NCBI GenBank assembly: GCA_045562535.1
Contig: JBJKVP010000003.1
Span: 124,001 to 188,000 of the forward strand
Origin: UBA6926 sp045562535
Lineage (GTDB): Bacteria; Chloroflexota; Dehalococcoidia; UBA6926
DNA: 64,000 nt
Reading direction: 5' to 3'
In this document: piece after piece, positions 61,442 through 64,000 of the stretch
How positions within the stretch are numbered: the first letter of the stretch is position 1
Layout of the letters: each line of letters begins with the position of its first letter
Made by a program: the position numbers and the translations under genes
Notes under the pieces: generated by a model
The model's input: the letters and a program-made list of their open reading frames with translations, nothing else
Databases searched by the model: none
What the model was told of the DNA's origin: nothing

Positions 61442-61933
61442 TTATGGATATCCTAATTCATTGGAATATGCTGGCATACTGTAGACTAACCAATCGTCTC
61501 CAAGATACCAACCATACTGGCCACTGGGAGCGTTGGTAGCAGAAGAATTTTTAATCGAATCAGCGGAGCGTATCATCTCAGAATTAGGCAAAACTCCCGA
61601 GGCCACCATCTCCCCGAGGTCTAACCAAGAACAAGTTTCTGTGCTGTCTGAGCTATCGCATTGATAACCATCAGTCCCTCCTTCAAAAGGAACACCCGTA
61701 GAGCCAGACAACGTAGGCGCTTGAGTTATTGGAAATAAATTCGCCTGATATTCTTCCACGGCATTTTGGAGCGCATCTCTATCTGCTATGTAGGCTCTTT
61801 GTTCAAAATTTGAGATAATAAAAGGTAATAAAATAAATCCTGCCAGTGATCCAATTATAACAACGGTTATTACAAAAACTATGTCATTACGAAGTTTACT
61901 AACCAAAGGATAGTTAAACAGTTTGAACATCAA
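61442..61933 (-). CDS. Pseudopilin-like membrane-anchored protein
   Basis: A 163-residue protein with a basic N-terminus, a strong membrane helix (IVFVITVVIIGSLAGFILLPFIISNF) and then the pilin-like helix ADRDALQNAVEEYQANLFPITQ. A small Cys/Asp/Ser-rich extracellular domain (DGYQCDSSDSTETCSWLDLGE) ends with DDWLVYSMPAYSNELGYP. The paired cysteines suggest a disulfide. No cleavable prepilin FTxxE motif is obvious, so it may not be processed as a pilin. The family is not recognised. Confidence 0.6.
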   Translation of the reverse strand: MMFKLFNYPLVSKLRNDIVFVITVVIIGSLAGFILLPFIISNFEQRAYIADRDALQNAVEEYQANLFPITQAPTLSGSTGVPFEGGTDGYQCDSSDSTETCSWLDLGEMVASGVLPNSEMIRSADSIKNSSATNAPSGQYGWYLGDDWLVYSMPAYSNELGYP

Positions 61934-61949
61934 TAGGTTCCAAAAAACT

Positions 61950-62177
61950 CTATTCTTTCTTATGTATCTCTAGGCTTTCTCCTGGGCGGAGAGCTACCCT
62001 TCTAACACTCACGTTATACTTAAGTAACCAGTACCAAAGAGTCCCTTTACTTATACCCAGCTCTTCAGACATTCCTGGCAAACCAAGTTCATTATATAAA
62101 TCTGGTAAAAGCTCTTCTAAAGATCTCCCATATTTACTTTCAACTTGTTTCATCAAACGAGTTTTTTGCCGAGCCAC
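61950..62177 (-). CDS. Small helix-turn-helix protein
   Basis: A 75-residue protein with a plausible helix-turn-helix: LEELLPDLYNELGLPGMSEELGISKGTLWYWLLKYN, resembling the resolvase-invertase or transposase-type recognition fold. A basic start (MARQKTRLMKQVESKYG) and polar end (RPGESLEIHKKE) complete it. It is 16 bases upstream of the pilin-like gene on the same strand and may regulate it. Not recognised as a named family. Confidence 0.65.
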   Translation of the reverse strand: MARQKTRLMKQVESKYGRSLEELLPDLYNELGLPGMSEELGISKGTLWYWLLKYNVSVRRVALRPGESLEIHKKE

Positions 62178-62354
62178 GAAACCTCCAATTGCACAAACGA
62201 GCCTTATTGATTAATCTTTAATATATGCTAAGGGTAGGAGACAATCTTAAACTAAATTTAAACTAAATACTAGAATCTGTTTATGTTGTTCGTTTTACAA
62301 AAACATACACTTAAGATAAATTAACCCGATTGGCAAATAAGGAGTAAGGTAATC

Positions 62355-62834
62355 ATGCAAGCTAGTTGGCTGAGTGCTGTACGCAAAAATCATGCCGTAG
62401 AACATGCAACAATATCTGTTTTAGGTCGAACTTTAGATAAATATGGCCAGTTCGGAGGCAGTTCCAATAGCAGCGGTTACTATGTTTATGGCCCAGCAAC
62501 AAGAGAAAACGTGTTGGAAGCCAGTAAGGAAGCCGTAGATCGCCTTAACTTAGGAGAACACCAATTAGCTATCTCCCCGTTCTGTGGAACGAACTTTCTT
62601 CTAGGTGGAGCTATGGCCACAATAACAACCGGCACAATTCTTGGGAAAAAAAATAGACTTAACAAGCTTCCTGAAGCAATTGGTTTATCTGTATTAGCAC
62701 TTGTTGGTGCTTTTAGACTAGGGTCAATTGCACAAAGAAAATGGACTACCATGGCAGAAATCGGTAACCTGACAATAAATTCGGTAGAAGAAATAAATGA
62801 AGGTTTATACAAAGTTAACACCGATATTAATTAG
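62355..62834 (+). CDS. DUF6391-like small membrane protein
   Basis: A 159-residue protein with KNHAVEHATISVLGRTL (His-containing opening), a central LAISPFCGTNFLLGGAMATITTGTIL membrane segment and AIGLSVLALVGAFRLGSIAQRKW as a second one. It matches proteins I know as DUF6391, whose function is unknown. The start ATG follows AAGGAGTAAGGT. It stands alone, eight bases before tRNA-Arg. Confidence 0.7.
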   Translation: MQASWLSAVRKNHAVEHATISVLGRTLDKYGQFGGSSNSSGYYVYGPATRENVLEASKEAVDRLNLGEHQLAISPFCGTNFLLGGAMATITTGTILGKKNRLNKLPEAIGLSVLALVGAFRLGSIAQRKWTTMAEIGNLTINSVEEINEGLYKVNTDIN

Positions 62835-62841
62835 TTTTCAT

Positions 62842-62915
62842 GTCCCTGTAGCTCAATTGGATAGAGCAGCTGATTTCTAATCAGCAGGTTCCGGGTTCGA
62901 GTCCCGGCAGGGGCG
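62842..62915 (+). tRNA. tRNA-Arg(TCT)
   Basis: Acceptor GTCCCTG pairs with CAGGGGC at 62908-62914 with a G-U pair. The anticodon arm GCTGA TTTCTAA TCAGC gives anticodon TCT (reads AGA and AGG). The T arm is CCGGGTTCGAGTCCCGG. CCA is encoded at 62916-62918. It lies just downstream of the DUF6391-like gene. Confidence 0.96.
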
Positions 62916-62937
62916 CCAAATATCGAAGTATAAGTAA

Positions 62938-64000
62938 TCACTCAGAATGATCGACGTCTACAACTCCATTTTTTATGAGATCATTGATTTTTGTGGAAGA
63001 ATATTTGGCGATCTCAGTTAATACTTGCTCTGTGTGTTCTCCTAAATCCGGAGCTGCTTCCAATTTATTCCCAGAAGTTCTGGAAAATTTAAGAGGAGAA
63101 TTAACTACTGGTACAGGATCTATTCGCTTATGGGGCACATTTACGATTGTATTCCTATGGTCAATTTGGGGATCATTTACCACTTGATCAATGCTATTTA
63201 CGGGGCCACAAGCGATTCCTAAACCACTAAAAGTATTCAACCAATATTCTGAGGTATTACTGCTAATTGATTCTTGTATCACGGGGATAAGAGCATCATA
63301 ATTCAAAGTTCTATTATGCCCATCAATGTACCTAGGGTCATCTATCAATTCAACCCTGTCTATAGCCGAACAAAAAAGTGGCCACTGATCGTTAACTCCT
63401 CCTACTATCGCGACAACTATCCAAGTATCAAGGGTTTTAAAAGCTTGAAATGGTGTAAAGGACGGATGACGGGTTCCCAGTGGACCGGGTATGTCTCCAG
63501 TTGAATAATAACGGCCCACCGCAGCCTCCAGGGTAGCCACCTGGCAATCTAACATCGACAAATCAATGTATTGACCTTTAGATGATTGCTCTCGTTCGTA
63601 CACGGCTGACAATATTCCGGTTGCTGCAAATAATCCTGCTACGATATCCCCTAAAGAAGATCCAGGTCTCACGGGTCCCCCTCCAGGCTCACCGGTGATA
63701 CTCATCATCCCACCCATAGCTTGAACAATTATATCTAAAGCGGGTTTATTAGAATATGGCCCAGTTTGACCAAAACCGGAAATAGAACAATAAATCAATT
63801 TCGAATTAATTTCTGATAAAGCCTCATAATTCAATCCAAATTTCTGCATTGCCCCCGGAACAAAATTTTCGATGATCACGTCGCATTCCGGTATTAAATC
63901 TTTAATCACTTGTGCGCCTTCTGCAGTTGATAAATCAACCATGACACTCTTTTTTCCTCTATTGACGCTAATAAAATAGTAACTTTCCCCTTGAATAAAC
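62938..64000 (-). CDS. CaiB/BaiF-type (family III) CoA transferase, 5-prime end beyond the window
   Basis: The frame stays open past the ATG at 63942 to the window edge, adding YYFISVNRGKKSVMVDL, the conserved family III NRGK block, so the true start lies outside. Further landmarks: DVIIENFVPGAMQKFGL (catalytic Asp region lies later in the family fold), SISGFGQTGPYSNKPALDIIVQAMGGMMSITGEPGG, and DLSMLDCQVATLEA. Over 350 residues are visible. It transfers CoA between carboxylic acids; the substrate cannot be deduced. Such genes are abundant in SAR202-like marine Chloroflexota, but that lineage link is inference. Confidence 0.9.
   Translation of the reverse strand, partial: FIQGESYYFISVNRGKKSVMVDLSTAEGAQVIKDLIPECDVIIENFVPGAMQKFGLNYEALSEINSKLIYCSISGFGQTGPYSNKPALDIIVQAMGGMMSITGEPGGGPVRPGSSLGDIVAGLFAATGILSAVYEREQSSKGQYIDLSMLDCQVATLEAAVGRYYSTGDIPGPLGTRHPSFTPFQAFKTLDTWIVVAIVGGVNDQWPLFCSAIDRVELIDDPRYIDGHNRTLNYDALIPVIQESISSNTSEYWLNTFSGLGIACGPVNSIDQVVNDPQIDHRNTIVNVPHKRIDPVPVVNSPLKFSRTSGNKLEAAPDLGEHTEQVLTEIAKYSSTKINDLIKNGVVDVDHSE

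Noticed and set aside
1..64000. CRISPR arrays, prophage, transposase genes, rRNA operons, replication origin
   Set aside because: No regularly spaced repeats, integrase-phage clusters, IS ends, rRNA sequence or DnaA-box clusters were recognised; the XerC-like gene is the housekeeping type beside topA.

Overview
The window reads as about 64 kb of AT-rich bacterial chromosome with a standard code (UGA is a normal stop in several genes). It carries housekeeping genes with no phage, plasmid, IS or CRISPR structure. The EF-Tu sequence, ClpC, a cobalamin riboswitch, Ni-superoxide dismutase, a CaiB-type CoA transferase and the many short intergenic gaps fit a free-living, probably marine, Chloroflexota (SAR202/Dehalococcoidia-like) bacterium. 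That placement is inference from protein resemblance only.

Layout. 1-5.5 kb: an edge-cut zinc-ribbon gene, a TauE/SafE permease, and an Aap-type general amino-acid ABC transporter (aapJQMP) with a hairpin after aapJ. 5.5-8.8 kb: a B12 riboswitch ahead of a BtuC-like permease and a BtuF-like binding protein with no ATPase gene, then two small thioredoxin-fold genes. 8.9-13.6 kb: a tight minus-strand operon of GTP cyclohydrolase II fused to a RibD-type reductase, a zinc-less MDR dehydrogenase, a divergent PTPS-like protein, a GT4 glycosyltransferase and a methyltransferase. This looks like an uncharacterised pathway for a glycosylated or methylated pterin or flavin-like compound. 13.7-27.5 kb: recN, two divergent lipoprotein prolyl isomerases, tsaB/tsaE, a MarR regulator with two MFS exporters, ndk, rsfS, an EamA transporter, mnmA, a DinB-like gene, rnhB and a CorC/HlyC (CNNM) protein. 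27.5-29.4 kb: a start-less HNH remnant, a small membrane protein, a collagen-like lipoprotein and two tandem tRNA-Ser genes.

29.4-37.8 kb: rmuC, dprA, topA, xerC-like, aroQ, Xaa-Pro peptidase, efp and a PHP phosphoesterase, all on the plus strand. 37.8-43 kb: clpX, clpP, tig and aspS on the minus strand. 43-47.8 kb: M42-like peptidase, nfo, a flippase-like protein and an AI-2E family protein. 47.8-52.4 kb: the classic translation block (two tRNA-Thr, tuf, rpmG, secE, nusG, rplK, rplA, rplJ, rplL). 52.5-58 kb: radA, clpC and rpsA. 58-64 kb: a DHA2-type MFS transporter, a peroxiredoxin with an in-frame UGA, nickel SOD with a divergent S26 peptidase, a pilin-like/HTH pair, a DUF6391-like protein, tRNA-Arg and an edge-cut CoA transferase.

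The two best leads are these. (1) The peroxiredoxin at 59723-60181 is a probable selenoprotein: UGA sits exactly at the peroxidatic cysteine of a TxxC motif, followed by a SECIS-like hairpin. (2) The five-gene pterin/flavin-like operon at 8862-13595 has a PTPS homologue that lacks usual catalytic residues. Smaller curiosities include a shortened EF-P tip loop, a Lys/Pro/Ala-repeat tail on trigger factor, a BtuCF pair without BtuD, and a collagen-like lipoprotein whose true start is a downstream GTG.
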